From assembly GCA_020746875.1 (NCBI GenBank), contig JAGTJL010000014.1, positions 248,001-312,000 on the forward strand: a stretch of 64,000 bases of DNA, read 5' to 3'. The notes under the pieces are model-generated. The model ran no database searches. It worked only from the letters and a program-made list of their open reading frames with translations, and was not told where the DNA came from. A program made the position numbers and the translations under genes. Each line of letters starts with the position of its first letter. Position 1 is the stretch's first letter. Positions 22,416 through 33,087 of this stretch are shown piece by piece. The stretch is from Rhexocercosporidium sp. MPI-PUGE-AT-0058 (lineage: Eukaryota > Ascomycota > Leotiomycetes > Helotiales).

Positions 22416-22746
22416 ATATAAGAGTATAAAATAATAATAGATATAAATATTTTATTATTTCTTTATATAAAATAGCTAAAGTTATAATACTTAAACCCTG
22501 ACTGACTTTTCTACTGCTTCAATTACTGCCCTCACGACAGTTTTAACCTTTAAGTCCCCCTACCATTATTTAGACCACCCCTACATTTGGACTACCTAGA
22601 TCATTTTGAGAGGCCCGAGGCCGTGCCTCGTCCTCAGACATTCTTCCCGTCTCCTGAATTAGTCTCAGCAATCCTAATCATCACTCAGAAAGGCAATACT
22701 AACCCCGAGATCTTCCTCTAGCGTAGGAGTAGTTACGTTGGCTCCG
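22416..22746. other. AT-rich stretch followed by unassigned sequence
   Basis: 22416-22500 is almost pure A/T. The rest may hold the lost or unrecognised 5' part of the next gene; no start codon with a good splice partner could be placed. Confidence 0.3.
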
Positions 22747-23337
22747 GTATCATTACGAAGACCGTAGCTTCAACTACGCAAGAATGTACAATGAGTGGGA
22801 CATCCAAATTCCCGGGTATTACAGAGAACCGAGGCAGGCCTTTTCCAGTCATCTGTACCGTGAGAACATCTACCCGATGCTAGACGATAACGGTGAACTC
22901 GTTCGTAGCCGTGACGGAAAGCCGATATTCATTACCATTGGAGTTCTCAAGCGACGTAATCGAAAGTTTAGGGATTTCCCCTTCAAGCTATGGGAGAAGA
23001 ACCCCGAATGGGCTCTGTGCTGGGACTGGGCCTTGCCAGAGCACATGGCGATGGCACAGAAGATCCTCGAAGGACGAGACTTGGATGTGACTCAGCTTCG
23101 TAAGACCTCGCACATCCTCTTCACTTCCTCGTCACTTTACTAACTGGGTCTCAGGAAAGGTCTCGTCGAGCAATTCGCATGTACGAAGTCGAAGCGCCTG
23201 CGAAGAAAGGATGGTTCGCTACACCAGCTCTTCATGCTGCTGCCGTCCAGAAGGCGAAAGCAAAGAACCAAAAGGTTGAGTTCAACACTTCCCCTGCACA
23301 AGAACGGGCTGCTGTGATGAAGCTAGAGGACCAGTAA
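22747..23337 (+). CDS. Unrecognised protein, 5' end uncertain or missing
   Basis: Two exons can be joined: from an acceptor-like GGAGTAG just before about 22740 (first Met at 22784) to 23086, and 23155-23337. The intron has a weak donor GTGACT but a strong TACTAAC branch signal and TCTCAG acceptor, and it keeps frame. The product reads LRWLRYHYEDRSFNYARMYN, IPGYYREPR, then a segment rich in charged and aromatic residues (KLWEKNPEWALCWDWALPEH), and a helical, Ala/Lys-rich C-terminus. I do not recognise the family and see no catalytic motif. The frame is open before the Met and looks coding, so the true start may lie further upstream, or may have been lost to the AT-rich DNA at 22.4 kb. Confidence 0.5.
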
Positions 23338-24950
23338 ACAGCATACTGGGCACCGGAGAATGCGAATGTCGCCAGGTCTAAACGGCAGTCCGTGGGTGGG
23401 AGGAGCTGAAAGACGGATGTTCTGTTGTTGAATAGCACAGAATGGATTGATGTCACACAGATTGGTTGTGACAGACGATACACGACTGCTTGTTGAGATG
23501 CTGGAATTACTCGTCACACAATACCCCAGTTTGTATGTGCTTAGGCAACATGGCGTCAGAGTTGGTGCGTGGAATTTGTTTTCGATTTGGAGACAAAAAG
23601 GTTCTTATGGGTATGCTACAGGTGTTGAGCTGGGGACCAGACCTCTGATGGTGCTTGTTCTGGGCGTTCTAGGACCCTGCAACGCTATTCCTTCCCATTG
23701 GCCCTATTCGTTCGGTTACCTCGGAAAATAGCACAAAGGCGCCAGCAAAGCCAAGGAGAATTCCCGGAGCTTGATGCTGATTATGATGAGATTGAATCCA
23801 AAATATTGTTTACTTCCCTCAAAAGACAGTAAATTTATTTATGAGAAGTTTCCTTGGTCTGTGTGATCCAACTGTATCCCTCACAGGATAACAGAGTCAT
23901 AATACTTCACTAGTCGCGGAAGAAAATATGACGGGCTTAATAGTGAAAATTGTGAGATCTTCAAGTATGAATAGGTTTGGCAGAACGGAACTCGATGATA
24001 CCACGTGTTTCGGCTTGCCAAGAGAGTCTAGTACGGAAGCCGACGATTCTATCCTCTTTTTTGATTCAGACTGGCCCGCAACATGGAGAACGTCGGTGCC
24101 TTCGCCGTAGAGCGGGGGCATATGGACGCCAAAGATCCCGAGTAGACAGTAAGTTTGATCTTCGATCCTAGTAGTCTGTGTCTAGGAAGCCCAGCACATC
24201 TTCTGTGCGACCGAGGCCTCCGCGTAATTGAACAGGTGGGAAATACCAGTGATGGATTTGATCAAAGGTGCCAAGCTAGACCTCGTCCCTCCTTGGAGTC
24301 CACGTCGGATAAGTAAGCATAACATACTTCTGCCTGGCGACACCATTTAAATATAGAGATAATAGCCTCCGAGAGCTCGGCACTGCTTGTCTTATCAATG
24401 CAGCAAGAATCAATCCATTATATCCATGTGTTAGATTTTTTTTTAAAAGAGATCGAATGACGGCGCATACACAGTATCGCCAACCATCTTTCAAGGCTTG
24501 TTTACAGCATCCCTCAACTTTGGCCCAGCCGCTCATGCTGGCCCTCGACCAGCCTGTAGGTCTTGGAACGTTCTTTCTCCATCTTCCTCCCATCGATGAG
24601 ATAGAATGGCATACCGGGGGATTTGCTTCTCGTAGAATTCTCGGAGCTCGTATGTTGAGCTGTCAATCAGCCGCATAATGAGGGAATGAGAGGGATGCCG
24701 GCTTTTTGTGTTTAATTATGATTTTCCGATTTTCTGATTGGGATTCGTTCCGGTTGGGACTCCTTGGGGAATGTTGGTCTTTTCGTCTGCTTCTGTCAGG
24801 TGGTCAACACCTCAAATGTTAATGCCCCGTATTAAGCTCTTTGCACTGCATATAACCTGATTTGGTTCTGCCAATACTTACCGCTCTGGGAGTCCATCTT
24901 ACAGCGTAATTCAGTAAACAAACAATCGCTTCAACTCTTCCTCAATAAGT
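23338..24950. other. Accessory gene-poor stretch
   Basis: 1.6 kb with only short, unsupported open frames on both strands. Composition is mixed, with some AT-rich islands (24330-24440). It could be old transposon or gene debris, but I recognise no motif. Confidence 0.3.
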
Positions 24951-25038
24951 CGCAGAGATCACTCGTTAACACATTACAGATCCCGTGAGAGATTCTATTG
25001 TTACGATATTCTGATTCCACGCTATTCTCATGCTACTC
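24951..25038 (+). repeat. Dispersed repeat, copy 1
   Basis: CGCAGAGATCA, CAGATCCCGT, TTGTTACGATATTC, GATTC and TTCTCATGCTAC occur in this order here and again at 32323-32420 in the same orientation. The two copies differ by scattered changes (mostly transitions) and one insertion of about 10 bp. It is probably part of a degraded mobile element; the class is not known. Confidence 0.6.
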
Positions 25039-25208
25039 ATGCTACTCGCGCCAACTGCGAATTTCAGTCCTACGCAAGATTGCCCCTGCTAACCTCAAGC
25101 AGATGAGACAAGGTTCGAGTTTCTTTCACGACAGAACAGACTCTGTCAACATAATACGCAACCCAGTCCGATCATAGTGCTATCCCAAATAACAAGTCTT
25201 CTTTCCGT

Positions 25209-27075
25209 CTAGCATACGAGAACCCCATTATTGGCGACCACAAACGTCCCGTCATCACAAACACAGTAACACGGATTGCCCGACTGACAAGAAACAAAGC
25301 ACGTATGGTAGTCTGGAACCGAGGGTAGGGGGACCAAATTCGGTGTACCGGCGACTGGTGTACATCCACATCCGGCATGAGGTCCGGCCCTACACAATCC
25401 GATATAATTATTTGCGGTGAAAACGGCACCGTCACACCCAGCAAAGTCGCAACGAGCGAGACTTCCACATTGAAGCCGCGTCACTCCGCTGGTCGCCTGG
25501 CAGGGACAGCCGATATAACTGCCCTTGCAGGATGCGGCGAGGGTCTGGGCGTTGTTGATTGTTCCTGCGCAACCTCCCCCTTCGCAACTCCCAAGACCAC
25601 CGCAGGTGTTGATCGTAGGTTTGCATTCGCAGTTGGCGTAGTTGTTGCGGCATCGAGCTGTGTTGGAGTTATAGTCAAATGTCCCGGCACAGCCACCATT
25701 GTCGCAGGGCTGCCTGGCGCCGCAGGTATTAGCTGTAGGTTGGCACTGGCAGCCCGCGAAGTTATTTCGACAGCGCGCGGTATTGGTGTTGGCATCGTAT
25801 GTCCCCGCGCAGCCGTTGTTGTCGCAGGACTGTGGAGACCCGCACGTATTCGCTGTCGCTTGGCATTGACAGCCCGCAAAGAAGTTCTTGCATGTAGCTC
25901 TGCCCGTGCTCAGGTCAAAGGTTCCACCGCAATTGTTGCCATCGCATGATTGGGCAGCGCCGCACGTATTCGAGGTTGCCTGGCATTGGCAACCTGCAAA
26001 GAAGTTCTTACAAGTAGCCCTTCCAGTACTCAAGTCAAAGCTCCCTCCACAATTGTTGTTGTCACATGATTGGGGTGAACCGCATGTGTTCGTAGTTGGG
26101 GTACACTGACAGCCAGCGCGAGAATTCTTGCACGTAGCTTTGCCTGTGCTTAAGTCAAAGGTTCCACCGCAATTATTGCCGTCACAAGATTGGGCAGCGC
26201 CGCAAGTATTAGCGGTTGCTTGACATTGGCAGCCAGCAAAGAAGTTCTTGCAAGTAGCCCTTCCAGTACTCAAGTCAAAGCTCCCTCCACAATTGTTGTT
26301 GTCACATGATTGGGGTGAACCGCAGGTGTTCGTAGTTGGGGTACACTGACAGGCAGCGCGAGAATTCTTGCACGTAGCTTTGCCTGTACTAAGGTCGAAA
26401 GTCCCAGCACAGTTATCAACGTCACAAGATTGGGCAGCGCCGCAGGTATTGGTGGTTGCTTGACATTGGCAGCCGGCCCCATAGGATTTGCAGGTAGCCT
26501 TGCCATTCCCATCGAAACTTCCGGCACAGTTGTTGGTGTCACAATTCTGGATGCTACTGCAGAGGAACCCGGGGGTATTGATTGTAGGGCGGCAAGAGCA
26601 GCCTTGCATAGTTGTGGATTTGCAGGTGGCGGCATTGTTCGTAAAGGTTCCTTGGCAACCAGTCTCCTCACATGACTGGGAGCTTGGTTGGCACGAAATG
26701 GCGACCGTGGTAGAGGAAGTCGAGGACGCCGAGGCCGCCGGGGCTGTCGAAGGTTTTGAAGTCCCTGTGGGGATAGCAGAGCCCGCAGCTCCAGTCACGA
26801 ATAGTGACGAGGGATACTGGAAAAAGCGAATTGAGCCCGGCTGAGCGTATTGAGCAGGGCAAAGCGCCTTGTCGACTGCTCGCCTCTGGAGGCCGAGAGC
26901 ATCTCCGGCTAGGAAATCTAAACTACGTTTTGATCATTAGCTTATAGGTCTGGCAAGATTCGGGACGGGATGGTACATACCTGATAGCACCAGTTTGTTG
27001 AGGCAGGACGAAGGTTGGATTGGCAACGGCGGTGACCACCAACAGCAGGAGGACGACGCGAGCTGGACCATACAT
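25209..27075 (-). CDS. Secreted protein of tandem Cys-rich 40-residue modules
   Basis: Two exons (27075-26981 and 26922-25209; 58-bp intron) give 602 residues. MYGPARVVLLLLVVTAVANP is a signal peptide; a possible dibasic processing site (LQRRAVD) follows near residue 45. A Ser/Thr/Ala/Pro linker (about 85-105) leads into about ten Cys modules (108-560). The module is C-G-x2-Q-S-C-D-x3-C-x-G-[TS]-[FY]-x10-C-[KR]-x5-C-x-C, with six cysteines, about 40 residues. Modules 2-6 (DNA 25845-26444) are nearly identical in alternate pairs. The family resembles unnamed Cys repeats of ascomycete wall or extracellular proteins (the 'GC.C' ending is common there), but I cannot name it. The C-terminus has a different Cys cluster (CYCVCDDGTF). 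No membrane helix or GPI signal is apparent. Head to head with the WSC-subtilisin gene. Confidence 0.82.
25845..26444 (-). repeat. Coding tandem repeat: 120-bp modules with a 240-bp higher-order period
   Basis: Comparing 25981-26160 with 26221-26400 shows near identity at an offset of exactly 240 bp (one mismatch over the 60 bp from 26041 versus 26281). Modules alternate between type A (CGAAQSC... ending SRA.CQCTPTTNT) and type B (CGSPQSC... ending FFAGCQCQAT). Confidence 0.9.
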
Positions 27076-28019
27076 GACGACGAGTGGAATTGATAGCTGC
27101 AAGAATAATACTTGCGATCAAGAATGAGAAGAAAATTGGGAGGGGAGAGGAGAGAGGAGAGGAGAGAGGAGAGGAGAGGAGAGAAGAAGAGGAGGAGAGA
27201 AGAAGAGAAGGAGAGGTGGCCGGGCCAGGTGCGATTTGGGGGGGGGGGGAGGGGGGGAAGATGGGGAACCAGTGCCTTAAGACTGTGCTACATTCTGCCA
27301 TTCTGTCTATCTGTCTTGTCTGTATTACTCTCTGGAGCAAGCAGTATTGTTCGATGTTTTTTTGATTCTCTGAAGCCATGTGATTGAGGTAGGCGATCTG
27401 GTCGGCCGCCAAGGAGGAGGGATTGGGGGCGGAGATTCTTTTGTACGGACGAGGCGTTCGGTGCTGAGCTTATTAATATGCCGGTGCGATGCGTGCTAGA
27501 CGTCTCATTGGTTCATGTGACGATTCGCATGTATTTTACTGGCCAATGGCTGCCGTGGCGGTTCAGCCCTGCCAGGAACACCCGCACAACGCTCTTCTCT
27601 CGGCCTAGTCCGTAATCTCGACGGCCGGTCTGAACTTACAACTACTTCTACTACCTTACCTACTCAGCCTAACGGAGTCCCCAGTAGTACGGAGTGGAGT
27701 TACTTAGGTAGCAATAATTGATGCATGGCGTTGGGACACTTTATTATATTTTATTGCCTGGGCCGATTCGTAAATAGGCCAAAGAGACGAGCCAGGCGAA
27801 GGCCCCCATGCAACTTCCCTAAGATCCAAACGGAGCGAGCTCCGTGGCATCGATCCCGCCTCAGTTGGGCGCTCCTCGGGACGTCCATCCCATCCCATGC
27901 CATCCAGAATGTCTGCGATGTCTATAAACTACCTGCCAGCCGCCAGTGTGGTTTGGCCATGATCATCTGCTAGATCTACTGCGCTACACACCTTTATTTC
28001 AAGCGTGGCCGAGCCGACC
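27076..28019. promoter_or_regulatory. Divergent promoter region between the Cys-module and WSC-subtilisin genes
   Basis: 944 bp between the two start codons. Besides the purine/G-run tract, no recognisable operator was identified. Open frames over the purine tract are low-complexity artefacts. Confidence 0.45.
27130..27256. repeat. GGAGA/GA-rich purine tract followed by long G-runs
   Basis: About 90 bp of AGGAGAGA-like repeats lead into a gapless run of G (27238-27249), then A and a second G-run. The tract lies 60-180 bp upstream of the start of the Cys-module gene, within the divergent intergenic region. Confidence 0.85.
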
Positions 28020-31000
28020 ATGCATCAGCACTACACTTGTTTCCTTCTCTTGCTCTCTCTGGTCCGTTGCAGTAATGCCCAGACCGTCCAATGTGGCACC
28101 TTGGGCGGCGGATGCAGTGATGGAAACGCTCATGATGCCGGTCTACGGGGGGCCATTGCGAGCTTTCAATCCTCCAAAGTCTATGGAGGCGGTAGTGTCC
28201 CAATTGTCTTCTCCTCGTCGTTGAGTGGCACGTCGCTGGTTCAAATCGCCTATTCGTGCCTGGATGGTTCCGTCCCCCCTCCCATTTCCGGCTCATCGGT
28301 TCAATCAAGGTACAGTACACTGCCTTTCCTTTCCTCACCTCACTCAGATACATAGGTTTCTATCTGAGTCTCGAGCCGGGTGCTAATGGATTCCTATCAA
28401 GTCTGCAAAGTATCCTGTCCTGTCCAAATCAGTGCGGATCTATCTCGGTATCAACCAACTGCGGTTTTGGCGTGCTGACAGCGAATGACGCCGCTGCTGC
28501 GAGCTGTTTCTCAAAAGCCATCAATGTTCTGCCTGCCGGTCGAGATCCGTCAGAGACACCAGTGGTTGGCACCTTCCTTTCCATCGGCTGCTGGATCGAT
28601 GGCGTTAACGCGCGAGCCCTCACCGGCGGATCTTCAACAGCAGCAGACATGACGGTAGAAAAGTGCACAGCTCTCGCTAAAGGCTTCAAGTACGCCGGCG
28701 TTGAATATGGAGTGTACGTACTCCTGATCCTAGCGGCCTGTGAAAGTGGGGCACGTGCCTGCTAATGACAAGACGGCAGTGAATGTTATTGGGGGAATAC
28801 TATTGCCTCGGCTTCATCTCAAGCTCTTGGCCAATGTGATATGCTTTGCGGAGGCTCGTCGACTTCCATCTGCGGAGGTGGAAATCGTATCAGCTTGTAC
28901 CAAGACTACACATACGCACCTCCCCCGTCCACAGCTGTTGTTCCAGCACCTACAACAGCTCCAACCGTTGTGCCATCAAGTGGATCTTTCAAGAGCAAAG
29001 GCTGCTATGTTGATTCGGGCAACGCTCGAGTACTAGTCGTCGATTCTGTCAATGACTACAGTACGACAGGAATGACAGTACAGAAATGCGTCCAATTGGC
29101 TCAGAGGCGTGGTCTCAGGTATGCTGGCGTTGAATATTATGGGTAAGTCCGCGTCCGAGATCCCATGATGGTGATTTCACTGAAGCATTGCCAGCGAATG
29201 TTACGTTGGTAATACGATACATAACCCAGCTACTACGGGCCAAGCAGACTGCAGCGTGCCATGTTCCGGGGACCCAACTCAGATATGTGGCAACGGCAAC
29301 CGCCTTCAGGTCTACGAAGATACGACCTGGTCGAACCCCGTCGTCTCTGAGGTCATTGCTGCTCTGCAGGCTTACACTGACAAACTGGCTGAAGTGGTTG
29401 AAGCAATTTCTCTGTACAAAACCTGTCTCTTGGCATTGCAGTCAGTTCAAGGTCAAAAGGTTCGAAAACGACAAAGTATCAAAAGGGAGAGTATTGAGCT
29501 CCAAAATCTTCGGAGATCACAGGCAAAGGTAGGGACAGCGCTGGGCGACCTAGGTATGATGCTCACTTCTCTGCTCTGTCATCAAAATGAGCTAATGTTT
29601 GAGCGCAGGAAGTTGTGAGAATGACGTGCGGAGTGCTTCGACTAGGGCAAGTAATCTGGATATCGTTTCAGAAACGAACCCTTTGGTGAGATACTTGGCA
29701 TGAACGTTCTTGATTCTCGCTTAATATCGCGTAGCTCAATCCGGAACAAAGACTAAGTCTTGAGAGCGGGAGTGTGTGCTTTCAACTCCAATCCTTGCGA
29801 TAATCAATGTTAACGATTCTCTTTTAGTGGACACCTCAAATACATTGTCTCGTCCTGTTCAGGCGGCGATTGCGGATGACCAGGTCAGCATGGCAAATTC
29901 GGAAACACCACTGCTGAATTACCAAAGAGACTTAGCTGTGGTCGACGCAGTAAGGATTTAACGCGCTCCTGATTAAAGATGTTTGATTTACTAACCAAGG
30001 CTAGTCTGTGGCAATTGGGATTCCTGCGTGGGTAGGGCCTGCGGGAGTTGTTGCATCTGGCGTCTGTAAGAAGCTACTTTCCCACTCATCTTTCCCCATA
30101 ATCTAATTTTCACTCTCTCATGATAATCCCTCTATAGTCCTCATCTTCGCCGCTGTAATCAGCGCTCTAGGACCAAAACCCGGGCAGGATGCACCAATTA
30201 CAACCGCCCCCACCATCACCACTACAAGTACCACCACCACCAGCAGCACTACCTCCTCCGCAACGGCAACTGGAACACCGTACTTCATCGTGGCAAAAAT
30301 TGGCACAAATCAAGCTGAATTCGAAAACTTGGTTTCCTCCTTGCCAAAATCAAGTGACGATGTGCATATATCCTATCCATTAGTTGGAGTTTTTGCGCAC
30401 GTCGCAACCATCAATGAAACCGTACTCCAATCAATTCAGAAGAACCCGATCTTGGAGACGGTCATTCTTTCGCGCCAAAGCCTTGGCTCTCCCAGCAAAG
30501 CAAAACGCTCGATTCTCCAGAATTCAGCTTCACATAACGACGCACGGTCAAAATTTCAGAAACGAGCAACAAGAAAATATCCAGAATGGGTATTTGAGCC
30601 TACGAATGTCGTGCCACAACCGAACAGCCCAGACCAGCTTCGAATGCTCTCCCAGAAGAACTGGTTCACCGATGACTCACCGAACTATGATGGAAAAGAG
30701 TACCTGACCGAGAGACCTTCCGGGCAAGGCACAAGAATCTACATAATTGATACCGGTGTTGAACCGCATCAGGTAAGTGGGATACGATTCTGGGAACTTT
30801 GGGGTTAAAATCTGTGCCAAACAAAACTAAAAACTACTTATCGCGATAGGAATTCGTTGGTTTAACCGGATCCGCACAATATGTTGCCAAAGGGGCTTCG
30901 CCTACCACCACCTTCTACCATGGGAACTGCGTTGCTTCGCAGGCTGTTGGGGCTACGCTAGGCGTGGCTAAGGATGCATTTATGTATTCTGTCAAGATTG

Positions 31001-31761
31001 CATTCACTGAGCATTCGATATTCGATGGCTTTGTGCACAGTGTTAACGACGTCATTCAATTGGGGCTACAAGGCAAGGCCGTAATCAATATGTCGTTTGG
31101 TAACTCTTCCTCTCCGCTCAACAAACTTATCCATCCCAATGGCTAATGCACTGTGCTAGGTGGTGCTGCACTGCCCGCATCAGAGACAGACTGGTACGAG
31201 GCGTATATCCAGTGGGCCATAAATAACGGCATCGTCGTGGTAGCCGCAGCCGGCAACGACGGTGACAACGACGGCATCCCCACCGATCCCAGCCATGTTA
31301 TCGACTCGGTGCGGCCCAGCCGGTATGGTCAGACCATCCCTGGCTTTCTGGCCGTCGGCAGCGTTGACCTCGATGGTTTCCGCTCCGACATCACTCCAAA
31401 ATGCACCATCACCGATGCAGGCTCGGACTGTCTACAGGCATACGCGCTAGGAAAGAATGTGCTTTGCGCAACGCTCGGCAACGCATACGAACACAAGACA
31501 GGCACGTCCTTTGCAGCGCCGCAAGTGGCGGGACTGGCAGCGTACTTGATAGCTCATCCCAACCCCGAAGTGCAGCTTCTGGTCCAGAAGGGTGGTTATC
31601 AGTCCGTGGCGAAAAATGTTGAGCAGTTGATTGCGGATATGAGTTATAGGCGGTATGAGGGCGAGGTGACCGATGGGGAATCACCTAATACGCCGGATAT
31701 TATTTTCAACGGGGCGGTCATTAATGTGAATCGTATAGCCCCGGTTCCACTCTTGGAATAG
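28020..31761 (+). CDS. Secreted WSC-WSC-subtilisin (S8) fusion protein
   Basis: Eleven exons can be joined (28020-28309, 28348-28713, 28780-29142, 29195-29553, 29609-29685, 29735-29771, 29828-29949, 30005-30065, 30138-30772, 30850-31099, 31160-31761), total 3162 nt, 1053 residues. The signal peptide (MHQHYTCFLLLLSLVRCSNA) is followed by a Cys-containing region (about 25-165). WSC1 (about 172-262: GCWIDGVNARAL, YAGVEYG, ECYWGNT, MLCGG, CGGGNRISLY) and WSC2 (about 286-375: GCYVDSGNAR, YAGVEYYG, CSGDPTQICGNGNRL) come next. A helical stretch with VRKRQ and IKRES dibasic sites leads to a hydrophobic helix (about 539-575, GIPAWVGPAGVVASGV) and a Thr/Ser-rich linker. Then come an I9-like propeptide (YFIVAKIG...) and an S8 domain with Asp763 (IIDTG), His794 (YHGNCVA), Asn886 (AAGND) and Ser970 (GTSFAAPQVAG), so the triad is complete. 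WSC domains are thought to bind carbohydrate or wall polymers. Two separate genes are the alternative, but no ATG suits a second start. Confidence 0.77.
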
Positions 31762-32322
31762 ATGGATTTTGTTCATTTGGATGCAATGCAATGGAATGGA
31801 ATGCATAGACAGAAATAAAAATATAGAATTCATTCAGTTAGCCTCCAGTGGATCGATCAATCATACAGAACAGAGCAAACAGCTTAGGAGCTAGAAGTAA
31901 TTGCAAAATAAAAGTGAGAATATTCTTAGCTCTTGAGATTACTGTAGTGGGGACGACCTCCGAGTTTCCTTTGTCACATAGCTACGCCGGTCCTTCACAT
32001 ACATGAAAGGCACTAACACTTGAAAGTTAAATAAAAACAAGACTTTACATACACATCCTATCTAATAAAAGTTTTTCCTCTCTCTTTTTTCGTCAATCTG
32101 TACACTTTAGATATGTGATATCTTTAGATTTCATTTGATTAATCTGTCGTTTCTTAACCTAGGAAATCCCTCGGTGACTCGTTACATGCTACCCTCTTGT
32201 TGTGTTTTTTTAGGGTTTCTCCCTCGACATAACCAGTTTTAATTATCTTCGTACAAACCTAGTATACCTAACCCTGCTTGTTTTTACCTGGCTTAACTTC
32301 CATACTGCGCCCACTAAATCGC
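31762..32322. other. 3' region, nothing recognised
   Basis: 560 bp, moderately AT-rich, no supported frame. Confidence 0.3.
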
Positions 32323-32420
32323 CGCAGAGATCAGTCAGTCCTTTCGCTCACCACGGATCAGATCCCGTACGATATCTTTATGTTACGATATTCCGATTCT
32401 ATGATGTTCTCATGCTACGC
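32323..32420 (+). repeat. Dispersed repeat, copy 2
   Basis: Same orientation and motif order as 24951-25038. It is followed directly by a run of T (32421-32431). The pair brackets the Cys-module and WSC-subtilisin genes. Confidence 0.6.
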
Positions 32421-33087
32421 TGTTTTTTTTTTAAAATATACTTTGTAACTTTGCGTAGGACAAAGTGCTTGCTCGGTGATCATTGGCACATAAGAAACCA
32501 ACGAGTGTGGGTAGGGCTGGAATCCTCGTAAAATGTTTAAAAAGGATTTATAAGCCGGATAGAAATTAAATGAATGTTAGTAAAGTCAGTCGAGTGAATG
32601 AATTTTAGTTGTTAGCCACGTCTGCAGTAGACAGGCATTGGTACAAGAGGAATTCAGAATTCCTACAAAACAGTCGGCAATAAGAGGCACCAATGAGTTG
32701 AAATTTGGGGAAACGCGCCTAAAAATCTAAAATCTATTGCTTTGATAATCACATGAATAACGATCGAGAGTCTGTGTACTTTCTCCTGCCCTTTGTTCTC
32801 CTTCTTACGTTACCTTCCCTTTCCCTCCTGTCCTTCCATGCAATCGGGGGTTACTCGCTGATTTGCCAGTTGAAGATCCTAGCCTAGAGCCCAGGCACGA
32901 TCGAAGAAGAGGAGGAGAAGAAGAAGAAGGAGGAAATGCAAGAGCGCGGTGCAACTCTTCCCATCTAAATTCTAACCGTTGGCGGCCCAGTAGTTTGGTC
33001 CGAAAGCCTGGCAGCGTCTACAGAAGCCATTCACATCAGGGGTATAGCACTGTTCCACTGAGTCAATTCAATTCAATTCAACTCACG
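32421..33087. other. Intergenic, upstream of the zinc-knuckle gene
   Basis: About 670 bp. A purine-rich AAGAAGAGGAGGAGAAGAAG-type tract lies at about 32903-32938, and a short AATTC tandem (CAATTCAATTCAATTCAACT) at 33064-33083 just before the predicted start. No gene supported. Confidence 0.35.

Noticed and set aside
25377..25949. Plus-strand open frame of 190 codons and others opposite the Cys modules
   Set aside because: They are shadows of a periodic coding repeat on the minus strand.
27084..27387. Plus-strand open frames rich in Arg/Glu/Gly over the purine tract
   Set aside because: They are low-complexity translation of a GGAGA repeat and overlap the signal-peptide exon region of the Cys-module gene.
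32903..33083. Possible LTR or transposon ends from purine tract and AATTC tandem
   Set aside because: No inverted termini or target duplication could be found; they are simple repeats only.
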